Notes under the pieces: generated by a model
Databases searched by the model: none
Seen by the model: the letters and a program-made list of their open reading frames with translations, nothing else
What the model was told of the DNA's origin: nothing
Program-made: the position numbers and the translations under genes
Shown here: in pieces, positions 34,581 through 43,479 of the stretch
Numbering within the stretch: position 1 is the first letter of the stretch
Layout of the letters: every line of letters begins with the position of its first letter
Assembly: GCA_903922605.1 (NCBI GenBank)
Contig: CAIXUG010000052.1
Coordinates: 62,001-126,000, forward strand
Length of the DNA: 64,000 nt
Reading direction: 5' to 3'
From: an uncultured Verrucomicrobiota bacterium
GTDB lineage: Bacteria > Verrucomicrobiota > Verrucomicrobiia > Limisphaerales > UBA9464

Positions 34581-36953
34581 ATGCATCCCCTGCGCTGCCT
34601 CCTTGTCCTGGCCACGGCCATGACCGCCCTTGGCGCCGAAGTTCCCAAGTGGGACCAGATGGACTACGGCTCCTTCCTTGCGTCCTCCGTGACCATGCCG
34701 TGGTCGAAGAACGGCGAGGATGTGGATGGCATCACGCTCAAGGGCCTGACTGTGAAATTCGGCACGAATGGCGCGGCCTGTTTCGACACGGCGGAGCTGC
34801 GCTGGGCCGGCGCGTGGACCGGCGGCTGGCTGAAGCTGATGGGCACGCCCTTCGACGGTACGCACCGGCCGCCGGAGCGTTCGCGGCCGACTGTGGTGGG
34901 CACGCCGATCTTCGGCACCTCGCATGGTCCGGGCTGGGCGAGGGAAGGGGACTGGCGCGACCCGCGCACGGAGCCGTACGTGCCGCTGCCGCCTGATTGG
35001 GCGAAGTGGGGCGGGCTCCATCGCGTCGGTAACCGCACGGTGCTGGGCTATTCGGTTGGCCCTACGCCGGTGCAGGAACTGCCCGCGCTCGTCATCCGTG
35101 GCGGCACGACGGCGTTCGCGCGCACCCTGATAGTCGGTGCCCACCGGCAGCCGCTCAGCCTGCTGGTCACCGAGCTGCGCCTGGAGCTGCGTCGCGAGCA
35201 GGCGTCCGTGGGGGTGCCGCCCGAACCCGACAACCGCATCATGCCCTTCGGCCCGCTCACAGCGGGAGCAGACCGTCTGCCCGCCGGCGCGCGCTGGGAG
35301 ATTCTCGCCGGCAGCCGGCTCGTGCTGCATCTGCCCGCCGCCTCAGAACCGACCTCGCTGCGGCTCTTCGTCGCGCACACGGGACCCGAGGCCATGCGCC
35401 GTCTGGTCGAGGCCGAAGCTGCTTCACCGTCGGCTCAGGCAATTGCCGTGGGCGGGCGCAAGTGGACTGATGCGGAAGTGGTCGGTGAGCTTGCAGGCGT
35501 GAAATCGGCAGGCCGCCCCCAACTGGATTTCCCTGCCGCCTGGCCAGAACCGATCGTCACGTCGGCCAAGCTCGGGGTCACCGGTGCGGCCTATGAGCTG
35601 GATTCGGTCGCCCTGCCCGACGAGAACCCCGGGCACGCCTGGATGCGTCCGAGCGGTTTCGATTTCTTCAGCGACGGCACCCGCGCCGCCGTCTGCACCT
35701 GGAGCGGTGACGTGTGGATTGTTTCCGGCCTCGACGGCTCGATCGCGAAGCCGACGTGGCACCGCTTCGCCGCGGGTCTCTTCCAGCCACAGGGGCTGAA
35801 GATCGTGAAGGATCAGATCTATGTCCTGGGGCGCGACCAGATCACGCACCTGCTGGACCGCAACGGCGATGGCGAGGCGGATTTCTACGAATGCTTCAAC
35901 AACGACGTGAGCGTCACACCGAACTTCCACGAGTTCGCCCTCGACCTGCACGCCGATGCCGCCGGGCGGTTTTACTTCACCAAGGGTGGCCCGCTGCTCG
36001 GCACGGAGTATTGGGACCCCATTGGCGCGCACAACGGCTGCGTGCTCCAGGTCAGCGCGGACGGCCAGAAGCTCACACGCTATGCCACCGGCCTGCGTGC
36101 GCCCAACGGCTCCGGGGTCGGGCCGCACGGAGAAGTGACGTGCAGCGACAACGAGGGCATCTGGACGCCCGTGTGCCGGCTGAACTGGGTGAAACCCGGA
36201 GGCTTCTACGGCGCGATGGGGCTCGATCACCGCGACACGCGGCCGACCACCTATGATCCGCCACTATGCTGGCTGCCCTTCGCGATCGACAACTCGTCCG
36301 GCGGCCAGGTCTGGGCCGGGGAGAAGTTCGGCCCACTCGGTGGCGAGCTGATCCACCTGAGCTACGGCAAATGCCGGTCGTTCCACGTGCTGCGGCAGGA
36401 AGTCGGTGATACGATTCAGGGCGGTGTGGTGCCGCTGCCCTGGCGGTTCGATTCCTCCGCGATGCGCGGTCGCGTGAATCCGCGCGACGGATCGCTGTGG
36501 ATTGCCGGGCTCAAGGGCTGGCAGACCACCGCGGCCCACGACGGCGCATTGCACCGCATCCGTTACACCGGAAAACCCTTCCCGACGTTGGTCGGTTTCG
36601 CGGTTAAGCACGACGCGTTCGAGCTGGGTTTCAACACCCCACTGGATCGTGCGACGGCCACCGACGTTCAGAATTGGGACGTGCAACAATGGGATTACCT
36701 CTGGAGCGAACACTACGGCTCCGATCTCTATTCCGTCGCCGAGCCCGGCAAACTCACCGGCAAGAAGGGCGAGCTGAAGGGCGACCACCTCACCGTTAGC
36801 TCGGTCGAACTGACCGACGGCGGGCTTGGGGTCCGGCTGAAAGTGTCCGGTATCCGCAAGGCGATGCAGCTGATGGTCCGCGCGACCTTGAAGACCTCGG
36901 ACGGCACCGAACTTCCGGTGGAATATTACGGCACCATCAACGCCGTTCCCTGA
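34581..36953 (+). CDS. Secreted DUF6797-like / dehydrogenase-propeller protein
   Basis: The start at ATG 34581 gives a signal peptide (MHPLRCLLVLATAMTALGAE) and 790 residues. The N-terminal domain (WDQMDYGSFLASSV ... LKGLTVKFG ... FDTAELRWAGAWTGG) matches the DUF6797 pattern, including PPDWAKWGGLHRVGNRTVLGYSVG. A propeller region follows (about 330-700) with a Ca-type loop (DRNGDGEADFYE), NFHEFALDLHADAAGRFYF and PHGEVTCSDNEGIW, as in PVC dehydrogenase-like proteins. No CxxCH haem site is present. It is probably exported to the periplasm or surface and may act on sugars, but the substrate is unknown. It lies 68 bp upstream of another secreted protein gene and the two are probably co-transcribed. 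Confidence 0.8.
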   Translation: MHPLRCLLVLATAMTALGAEVPKWDQMDYGSFLASSVTMPWSKNGEDVDGITLKGLTVKFGTNGAACFDTAELRWAGAWTGGWLKLMGTPFDGTHRPPERSRPTVVGTPIFGTSHGPGWAREGDWRDPRTEPYVPLPPDWAKWGGLHRVGNRTVLGYSVGPTPVQELPALVIRGGTTAFARTLIVGAHRQPLSLLVTELRLELRREQASVGVPPEPDNRIMPFGPLTAGADRLPAGARWEILAGSRLVLHLPAASEPTSLRLFVAHTGPEAMRRLVEAEAASPSAQAIAVGGRKWTDAEVVGELAGVKSAGRPQLDFPAAWPEPIVTSAKLGVTGAAYELDSVALPDENPGHAWMRPSGFDFFSDGTRAAVCTWSGDVWIVSGLDGSIAKPTWHRFAAGLFQPQGLKIVKDQIYVLGRDQITHLLDRNGDGEADFYECFNNDVSVTPNFHEFALDLHADAAGRFYFTKGGPLLGTEYWDPIGAHNGCVLQVSADGQKLTRYATGLRAPNGSGVGPHGEVTCSDNEGIWTPVCRLNWVKPGGFYGAMGLDHRDTRPTTYDPPLCWLPFAIDNSSGGQVWAGEKFGPLGGELIHLSYGKCRSFHVLRQEVGDTIQGGVVPLPWRFDSSAMRGRVNPRDGSLWIAGLKGWQTTAAHDGALHRIRYTGKPFPTLVGFAVKHDAFELGFNTPLDRATATDVQNWDVQQWDYLWSEHYGSDLYSVAEPGKLTGKKGELKGDHLTVSSVELTDGGLGVRLKVSGIRKAMQLMVRATLKTSDGTELPVEYYGTINAVP

Positions 36954-37021
36954 CCGCAGCAACTTTCGCCAAGCAAGTTGAATTCCCGGCCTCTCATCGC
37001 GTCAGCCGACGACACCTGACC

Positions 37022-39295
37022 ATGCGTTTACCCCTCCTGTTCTTCCTTACATTGGGCCTGCTGACGGCTGCACTGCACGCCGCCGACCTCACGCCGGCTC
37101 CGCAGCAGTTCCGGCAGGAGATCGCCCAGCGGTTCACGGTGGCCGACGGCTTGCCGGCGAATGATGTGCAGTTGGTGGATCCCGCTGCGGATGGCACGCC
37201 ACGGGCCTTTGCCGGTGGCAAGTGGAGCGAATTGCGCGAGGGGAAGTGGCGCGAACTGCCGGCGCTCGCGCCTAAGTCGGAACGCGAATTTGTCGTCGCC
37301 GATGCCACCGGTGCGCCGATCACGGTGGAGTTGCCATGGGCCGGGGTGAGGCAGGTCGTCTGCGCGGGCGCGGACACATGGCTCGTCACAGCGGCCGATC
37401 CTTTCCTCGTGCACGAAGGACGCATGACGTCGCAGGGCTGGCCCAGCAAATGGCGCGTGAACCAGCTCGCCGTCGGTCCCGGTGGCGAAGTGTTCCTCGC
37501 TTCCAGCGGCGGACTGTTCCGGCGCGTCGCCGCCGGCTGGAAGTCTCAGGACATTTTCGACGGTCTCGGTCGGGCGTGGGCGGTGAGAGACGTGCTCGGC
37601 GTCGCGTTTGATTCGATGGGACGCCTCTGGTTCGCGACGAAGGCGGGCGTGGGTTGCCATGATGCGGCCGGTTGGAAATTCTATGAGGGCAAGGACGGCC
37701 TGCCGTGGAATGACTTCACCGGGCTCGCCGCTGGGCCGGATGGTGAGATGTGGTTTGGCACGCATCTCGGGGCGATCCGTTGGGACGGCCAGGATTTCCA
37801 ATATCGCCAGGGGCCGCTCTGGCTGCCGAATGACGACATCCGTGGCCTCGTGGTGAACGCGAAGGGCGATGCCTGCTTCGCCACCGCCGGCGGGGTGAGC
37901 GTGATCGTGCGTCAGCCGATGACGCTCGCCGCGAAGGCCGAGCACTACGAGGGCGAGATTGACCATTACGTCAAGCGGACGCCCTTCGGTTACGTGGCCG
38001 AAGCTCCGCTGGGCAAGCCCGCCGACCGGTCCACCGCCACGCCCCACGACTCCGACAACGACGGCCTGTGGACTGCGATGTATGGCGCGGGTGAGTGCTT
38101 CGGTTACGCGGCGACCAAGGATGCCAAGGCCAAGGCGCGGGCGAAGCAGGCGTTTGAGGCGCTGCGGTTTTTGCAGAAGGTCACGCAGGGCGGTACGCCG
38201 TCGCCGCCGAAAGGCTACGTCGCCCGCACCATCCTTCCGGGCGATGGGCCGGACCCGAACGTGGGCCGCATCGCCTTCGACCGCGAGGAGCAGAAGCATG
38301 ATGTGTTGTGGAAGGTGTACGAGCCGCGCTGGCCCAAGAGCGCGGACGGCAAATGGTATTGGAAATCCGACACGAGCAGCGACGAGCTCGACGGTCACTA
38401 TTTCTTCTACGCGCTCTATTATGATCTTGTGGCTGACACCGAGGCGGAGAAGGAGCGCCTACGCGAAGTCGTGCGCGACCTGACCGACCACCTCATCGGT
38501 CACGGTTTCAACCTTACCGATGTGGATGGCACGCCGAGCCGTTGGGGGGTATTTGGGCCCCAGTATCTGAACCACAATCCCCGTTGGTGGGCCGAGCGCG
38601 GGATGAACTCGCTCAGCATCCTCACCTACCTTGCGGTTGCGGAGCACGTCACAGGTGATCCGAAATATGCCGCGATCGCTCGGGAGCTGATCGACAAGGA
38701 AGCCTATGGGCAGAACGTGATGTATCCCAAGGTGCAGGCCGGTCCGGGCTCGGGCAACCAGTCCGATGACGAGATGGCGTTCATGTGCTTCTACGGAATC
38801 CTGCACTGCTCGAAGGACGAGACGCTGAAGAACAGCGTGCGCGCCTCCTTTTATGCCTACTGGCAGAACGAGGAGCCGGAGCGGAACCCTTTCTTCGACT
38901 TCGCCTACGCGGCGCAGGGACTCGGGCAATCCATCACGAACGTGTGGGGCACTTTCCCGGTGTCACCGCGCGGCGACTGGTTCGCCGATTCGATGGCGAC
39001 CCTTCGTGGCTTCCCGCTCGACCGGCTGACCTGGTCTCACAAGAACTCGCACCGGCTCGATGTCGTGCCGCTCGGCCGCGTGCGGTCGAAGGACTCCTAC
39101 ATGCCAGGCGAACGGGGACGCGGCAACCGGGTCGATGGCAAGGTGTTGCCGGTGGAGAACCGCCATTTCGGCCACTGGAACACCGATCCCTGGGAGCTCG
39201 ACTACGGTGGCAACGGCAACGAGCTCGATGCCGGCACCGTGTTCCTGCTGCCCTACTACATGGGGTTGTACCACGGATATATCGCGAAGCCGTAA
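37022..39295 (+). CDS. Secreted regulator-propeller + (alpha/alpha) barrel protein
   Basis: 757 residues with a signal peptide (PLLFFLTLGLLTAALHAAD). Residues about 140-310 are sensor-type (Reg_prop) propeller repeats: VLGVAFDSMGRLWFATKAGV, FTGLAAGPDGEMWFGTHLGA, IRGLVVNAKGDACFATAGGV. These repeats normally sit in periplasmic sensor kinases. Here they lead instead into a helical (alpha/alpha)-barrel-like region (about 345-757; DNDGLWTAMYGAGECFGYAA, DELDGHYFFYALYYDLVA, NPRWWAERGMNSLSILTYL) of the kind seen in carbohydrate-active enzymes. The acidic residues in DSDNDG and SSDELDG are candidates for the active site. It is probably co-transcribed with the DUF6797-like gene. Substrate unknown. Confidence 0.75.
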   Translation: MRLPLLFFLTLGLLTAALHAADLTPAPQQFRQEIAQRFTVADGLPANDVQLVDPAADGTPRAFAGGKWSELREGKWRELPALAPKSEREFVVADATGAPITVELPWAGVRQVVCAGADTWLVTAADPFLVHEGRMTSQGWPSKWRVNQLAVGPGGEVFLASSGGLFRRVAAGWKSQDIFDGLGRAWAVRDVLGVAFDSMGRLWFATKAGVGCHDAAGWKFYEGKDGLPWNDFTGLAAGPDGEMWFGTHLGAIRWDGQDFQYRQGPLWLPNDDIRGLVVNAKGDACFATAGGVSVIVRQPMTLAAKAEHYEGEIDHYVKRTPFGYVAEAPLGKPADRSTATPHDSDNDGLWTAMYGAGECFGYAATKDAKAKARAKQAFEALRFLQKVTQGGTPSPPKGYVARTILPGDGPDPNVGRIAFDREEQKHDVLWKVYEPRWPKSADGKWYWKSDTSSDELDGHYFFYALYYDLVADTEAEKERLREVVRDLTDHLIGHGFNLTDVDGTPSRWGVFGPQYLNHNPRWWAERGMNSLSILTYLAVAEHVTGDPKYAAIARELIDKEAYGQNVMYPKVQAGPGSGNQSDDEMAFMCFYGILHCSKDETLKNSVRASFYAYWQNEEPERNPFFDFAYAAQGLGQSITNVWGTFPVSPRGDWFADSMATLRGFPLDRLTWSHKNSHRLDVVPLGRVRSKDSYMPGERGRGNRVDGKVLPVENRHFGHWNTDPWELDYGGNGNELDAGTVFLLPYYMGLYHGYIAKP

Positions 39296-39305
39296 AGCGG
39301 GGCGG

Positions 39306-41972
39306 CTATTGTTGGACGGCGCGGACGAAGCGGGGGCCGGATTTGGTTCCGTAGGGATCAGAAATGAAAGACACGCGGTTCGCCGGGATCACAGGCATCG
39401 AGTAGATCCAATCGGTCAGGTTGGTGGAGATCTGCACCCGGTACAGGTTGGTCGCACCGCCCACGAGGCCCACCCGTATCGCGGTTTCGGAGGGTTTTTC
39501 CAAGAAGGTCAGCGTGGGGGAGTCGGCCACGGCCGGCAGCACCGTGAATGATGTGCTGAGGGCATCCACGCCGGAATCGTTGGCGACAAAGACCGAATAG
39601 GTGCCTTCGTCCTCACCCGTCACTTGGCGCAGTGTCAGGAGGGCGTTGGTTTCCCCGGGCAGGGCCGTTCCATCGTGAAACCACTGGAACAACCGGGGGG
39701 ATGTGCCCGTGATCATCCCACCCAGATTCACGCTGTCTCCCGCCCGCGCTGAGAAGGCCGCCGTGAGGGAGGTGATCTGGGGCGTGAGGCTCAGCGGCGG
39801 GCCACCCTTCAATTTGGCCAGGCCCCAGCATTCTTCGCCGTTGAAGCGGGTGAATCCGCCATACACCACCAGGTCATCACCCGGCAGCACAAACAGCTTT
39901 TCGATGGGCGCATCCGGGCCGTCGCCGGAGTTGAAACTGGCGTCCGGTGTGCCATCCGGAAGCAGCCGGGCCACGCCGCCATGAGGTTGGCCGGCCAGGG
40001 TTTTGAAGGAGCCGGCGACCACGATCCGCCCCTGACTGTCGAGCCGGATCACGTTGACCAATCCGTCACACGACAGCCGGGTATTAAATTGGGTGTCCCG
40101 GCTGCCGTCCTCATTCAAGCGGCGGAACTGATAGACGTGAGTCGTGTTGTTCGTGTGGAAATCGCAGAAGAGAATCACTTTCCCATCGGGTTGGGGTTCG
40201 GCCAGCAGCACCTCGGAGACGCGCGGAAGCGAGGAATGGAAGCCGGGATCGGCCCGGATGAGATCGGGTCTGAGCCGACCGATGGCATTTTCCGGCAGAC
40301 CGGCGAGGGTGGTGGAGAATCCCCAGAGCAGCACCTTGTCGTCCGGTAGCACATTGAACCCGTGTATTCCGCCGAAACGCCCACTGCCCTGCTGACCAAA
40401 CTGGGTGTGACCGTCCGGCCGGATGCCGTACGCCATCTCGTCGGTGCGTTGGATCAATGACCCGTCGCTTTGAAACTGAAGTTCTTCGCCCTCCCCAGGA
40501 GAAAATGTGGTCCAGTGGCCGCTGAGGACACAGAGCGAGCTGTCACGGCCGACGGAGATGAGCATCTGGGTGATTGGGTCAAAGGCCAAAACCGTGCCGC
40601 CTGTGGCCTGCAAGGGGGTCCATTGGGACTGCCCCCGGGTAAGCAAAGTGAATGTCAGATCCAGGCTGCCTGAGGCGGTCAGGAGGGCCGGACCGGTCAC
40701 AATGTTTGCGCCCATGGTTTCGAAATACGGATTCGCTGATCCGCCATGACCAAAGAGCAGCGCGCCATCGGCGAAGGCTGCCGGGACCGGTGGCTTCACC
40801 GCCTGGCGAAGCGCGAAGTCTAGCGTGCGCAACAGCTTGCCCTGCGGTGAGTAGATCCTCGGAGCGCCGGCATTCTGCACCAGATAATCCAAGGTGGGCA
40901 GCACGGTGACCGTCAGATACGGGCCGAAGTTCGCGGTCCCGCTGAGGGGGACGCTCGTCGCGAGGCTTCCATCATGGTGCAGTTCGGCAACCGACGTGAT
41001 CCCCGTGGTGGCAGCCGTCGTCTTGACCAGCATATGCCCGTTGGGAAGAAGGCTGACAAACTGGCCCGGCGAGACGACGGGATGGAAATCGGGATCCAGG
41101 CTGCCATCCGCTCGTAACCGCACAAAGGGATGCACCGTTCCGGAGCCACCTCCCAGCAAACTCTGGTCCGTGCCGTAAATCGCGATCAGGACCTCCCCGT
41201 CGGGTGACACGGCGCTGAAACTGCCGGTAGCGAAATTCGCGGGCGCGGGGTTGTACGACTTGTCGAACGATCCATCCGGCATAAGCCGCGTCCATTCCGA
41301 GACTCCATACTCGTGAAATGCGGTCGGCGTGAATTCGACAAGCATGCGGTCATCGGCCAGCACTGACACCGCCAAGATGCGCGCCCCGTTGATGTCGCTC
41401 GTGAACGTGGGGTCAATGCTGCCGTCCGGTTGCAGACGGAGCAGCTTGTATTGGTCCACTATCAGGGTGGCCGGCCGTTTCACCGCCGCCAGAATCTTGC
41501 CATCCGGCTGGACGGCCATCAGCCGCCACTCATCGGCGTCGGTCTGTACCGGCAGCTGGAACGATTCGTCGCGGGTGCCGTCGGGGTTCAGACGCAGGAA
41601 GCGGACTGGCGTTTGGGGGTATATCGGCGTGGGTGGGCCGTATGCGACCCAGATCTTCCCGTGGGCCTGGACTTGGGAAATGGAGGCGTTGGTCAGAAAG
41701 GCCGGACTGACAAAGGTCGGCACGATGACTCCACTGGCGTTGACCTGTGCCAGAAGCCGCACCTCGTAACCGTTTAATCCGACCACCTCGGGACCCAGTT
41801 CGACAATATAGCCACCTGTAAATGAAGGATGCAGAACAAGGTACCCGCCGGCCTTCTCAAAGCGGGGGCGATAATCCGGATCAAGCTGGCCAGGATTGAG
41901 GGATGCGCCGGTGACTATAAAATCGCCCACGAGAAATAAAAGAAGGCTTAGCCACTTGGGTATGGGAGTCAT
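39306..41972 (-). CDS. Secreted delta-60 repeat protein with Ig-like domain
   Basis: The start at ATG 41970-41972 gives 888 residues and a signal peptide (PKWLSLLLFLVGDFIVTGA). Delta-60 repeats fill residues about 25-710: for example RFLRLNPDGTRDESFQLPV, KLLRLQPDGSIDPTFTSDI, FVRLRADGSLDPDFHPV and VARLLPDGTPDASFNSGDG, each followed by VQPDGKILAA-type strands. An Ig-like domain follows (about 725-810, RAGDSVNLGGMITGTSPRLFQWF ... EDEGTYSVFVAND). The C-terminal module is YRVQISTNLTDWIY ending RFVRAVQQ. The repeats predict a large extracellular propeller. It stops 10 bp after the convergent neighbour ends. Function unknown. Confidence 0.85.
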   Translation of the reverse strand: MTPIPKWLSLLLFLVGDFIVTGASLNPGQLDPDYRPRFEKAGGYLVLHPSFTGGYIVELGPEVVGLNGYEVRLLAQVNASGVIVPTFVSPAFLTNASISQVQAHGKIWVAYGPPTPIYPQTPVRFLRLNPDGTRDESFQLPVQTDADEWRLMAVQPDGKILAAVKRPATLIVDQYKLLRLQPDGSIDPTFTSDINGARILAVSVLADDRMLVEFTPTAFHEYGVSEWTRLMPDGSFDKSYNPAPANFATGSFSAVSPDGEVLIAIYGTDQSLLGGGSGTVHPFVRLRADGSLDPDFHPVVSPGQFVSLLPNGHMLVKTTAATTGITSVAELHHDGSLATSVPLSGTANFGPYLTVTVLPTLDYLVQNAGAPRIYSPQGKLLRTLDFALRQAVKPPVPAAFADGALLFGHGGSANPYFETMGANIVTGPALLTASGSLDLTFTLLTRGQSQWTPLQATGGTVLAFDPITQMLISVGRDSSLCVLSGHWTTFSPGEGEELQFQSDGSLIQRTDEMAYGIRPDGHTQFGQQGSGRFGGIHGFNVLPDDKVLLWGFSTTLAGLPENAIGRLRPDLIRADPGFHSSLPRVSEVLLAEPQPDGKVILFCDFHTNNTTHVYQFRRLNEDGSRDTQFNTRLSCDGLVNVIRLDSQGRIVVAGSFKTLAGQPHGGVARLLPDGTPDASFNSGDGPDAPIEKLFVLPGDDLVVYGGFTRFNGEECWGLAKLKGGPPLSLTPQITSLTAAFSARAGDSVNLGGMITGTSPRLFQWFHDGTALPGETNALLTLRQVTGEDEGTYSVFVANDSGVDALSTSFTVLPAVADSPTLTFLEKPSETAIRVGLVGGATNLYRVQISTNLTDWIYSMPVIPANRVSFISDPYGTKSGPRFVRAVQQ

Positions 41973-42081
41973 GATCTTGGAGTGACCCGCCTTTGCAAGT
42001 TCCGTGCCGGATATCAAACACGTCCGGATTGAAGCTGATTAGCAGGACAAACCCAATGTTTTGACTGCGCCCTCCCCGTTT

Positions 42082-42109
42082 ACTGATTACTGACCACTGT
42101 TCACTGATT
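42082..42109. repeat. Heptamer array (ACTGATT type, 4 units)
   Basis: ACTGATT, ACTGACC, ACTGTTC, ACTGATT at period 7, upstream of the RNase P RNA gene. The unit is the same as in the arms at 15983-16076. Confidence 0.8.
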
Positions 42110-42215
42110 CCTCTCCATTTCCGGCCCCTCCGGATGGCCGTTGCCCGCACTCCGGCCCCTTTCTTTTGCCGTCACGCGCCTTGCTCCGAGGTTGCCGCCT
42201 GCTAGCGTCGCCGTG

Positions 42216-42614
42216 GTCTTGGAAGAGCGGAGGATCGCTCGCGGCGCAAGCTGCGGGAGGAAAGTCCGAACTCCATAGGGCGCAGGCCCACGTAACTCCG
42301 GTCAGGCCGGAGATACACGCGGGCAGCCGGGGCGAAAGCCCCGGTTGACAGACAGTGCCACAGAAAATGCAGACCGCCTTGGATCGCAAGATTCCGGGTA
42401 AGGGTGAAACGGCGGGGTAAGAGCCCACCGCCCGAAGCGCAAGCGACGGGGCACGGAAAACCTGCCTGGGAGCAAGACCAAATAGGGAACCTCGGTGCGG
42501 CCCGCACCAGTGACTGCGCAAGCGGTCCGGGTTCCGGGTATCGGTTGCTCAGATAAATGATTCTCTCCGCCCGCAAGGGTGCAGACAAAATTCGGCTTAC
42601 AGCTCTTCCAAGAC
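42216..42614 (+). ncRNA. rnpB: RNase P RNA, bacterial class A
   Basis: The catalytic RNA removes 5' leaders from tRNA precursors. The 5' strand GTCTTGGAAGAGC (42216-42228) pairs with the 3' strand GCTCTTCCAAGAC (42602-42614) to close P1. The universal CR-I block GAGGAAAGTCCG (42275-42287 region), the P4 partner ending AGATAAATGATTCTC, the ACAAAATTCGGCTTA segment and the GCGCAAGCGGT-type internal loops are in order. About 399 nt is normal. Short frames that cross it are not genes. Confidence 0.95.
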
Positions 42615-42619
42615 CAAAT

Positions 42620-42637
42620 CGCCGCCCGAAGGCGGCG
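42620..42637 (+). terminator. Candidate rnpB terminator hairpin
   Basis: CGCCGCC-CGAA-GGCGGCG lies six bases after the RNase P RNA 3' strand. The stem is GC-rich with a tetraloop, but no clean T-run follows, so Rho-independent activity is uncertain. Confidence 0.4.
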
Positions 42638-42672
42638 AACCGAGTTTCCCACAGCTGAAGAAGGCCAACCGC

Positions 42673-43290
42673 TCAGCGGTGACCGCGGAAGCCGCCGCCG
42701 CGAAATCCACCCCGATAGCCGCCGCCGTAGTAACCGCGACCACCGAAGCCAAACGAGAGCGAAACGCCCGGGCCGTAATAGCGAGGTCCGTAATAGCCGT
42801 AGCCGTAGCCGTAATACGGGTAATAGCTGTAGTCATACACCACCGTGGGAGGGGCGGTGACCACGACCGGGGCCGATTGGACGTAAGTGGTTGTGGGCGG
42901 AGCCTGCTGCACGACAACCGGACCGGGCGTCGAGGCGGTGAATTGGGCGGGTGCCGGCGCCGATGCCACGGAGTCACCCGGGCGTGCGTGGGTTAGCATC
43001 GCGCTCATGACGGGCTCGGAAACGCCTTCGCCCCGCAGATAGATGAGGTCCGAGGCGCTCAACGAGTACGCGATGCGCGCGTTGTTGATGTAGGCCACGA
43101 TGGTGTCGTCGCCCACCTTCGCCTTGACCAGCTTGAGCACCTCCGTCGCGCCAAAAGGCAGGGAGGGGGTGGCGGCGGCTGCCGTCCCGGTGGTCGGAGC
43201 TGTCTGCGCCGAAACGGAGGCAGCGAACTGGCCCACCAAGACCAAACCCGCGATGACGATTGACAACTTCGAACCGATGCGATTTTTCAT
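42673..43290 (-). CDS. Secreted Gly/Tyr-rich protein
   Basis: The start at ATG 43288-43290 gives 205 residues with a signal peptide (LSIVIAGLVLVGQFAASVSAQ). A small alpha-helical domain (about 45-95: FGATEVLKLVKAKVGDDTIVAYINNARIAYSLSASDLIYLRGEGVSEPVMSAML, a helix-turn-helix-like oligomerisation pattern) is followed by a Pro/Val/Thr linker. The C-terminal 60 residues are Tyr/Gly repeats (YYPYYGYGYGYYGPRYYGPG and GGYRGGFRGGGFRG). Such low-complexity tails are common in surface or matrix proteins of this phylum. It is convergent with rnpB. Function unknown. Confidence 0.8.
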   Translation of the reverse strand: MKNRIGSKLSIVIAGLVLVGQFAASVSAQTAPTTGTAAAATPSLPFGATEVLKLVKAKVGDDTIVAYINNARIAYSLSASDLIYLRGEGVSEPVMSAMLTHARPGDSVASAPAPAQFTASTPGPVVVQQAPPTTTYVQSAPVVVTAPPTVVYDYSYYPYYGYGYGYYGPRYYGPGVSLSFGFGGRGYYGGGYRGGFRGGGFRGHR

Positions 43291-43479
43291 AAGACTCAGC
43301 TTTGCCTGCGGTTGGAATTTCGTGTTCCTACTCCGTCCGTCAAGCAATAGAACAGACGATCAGGCCGGTTCCGCATTCATTGGCCTCAAGGGGCAGCCTT
43401 GACGGTTTGTTTACAAAATGTTGCAGCGTAAACACTTAAGATTTAATCTCCTGATTGGATTGCACCCTCCCATCTGGCT

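Noticed and set aside
42202-42652. Several short coding frames in the RNase P region
   Set aside because: They overlap the conserved RNA elements of a class A RNase P RNA.
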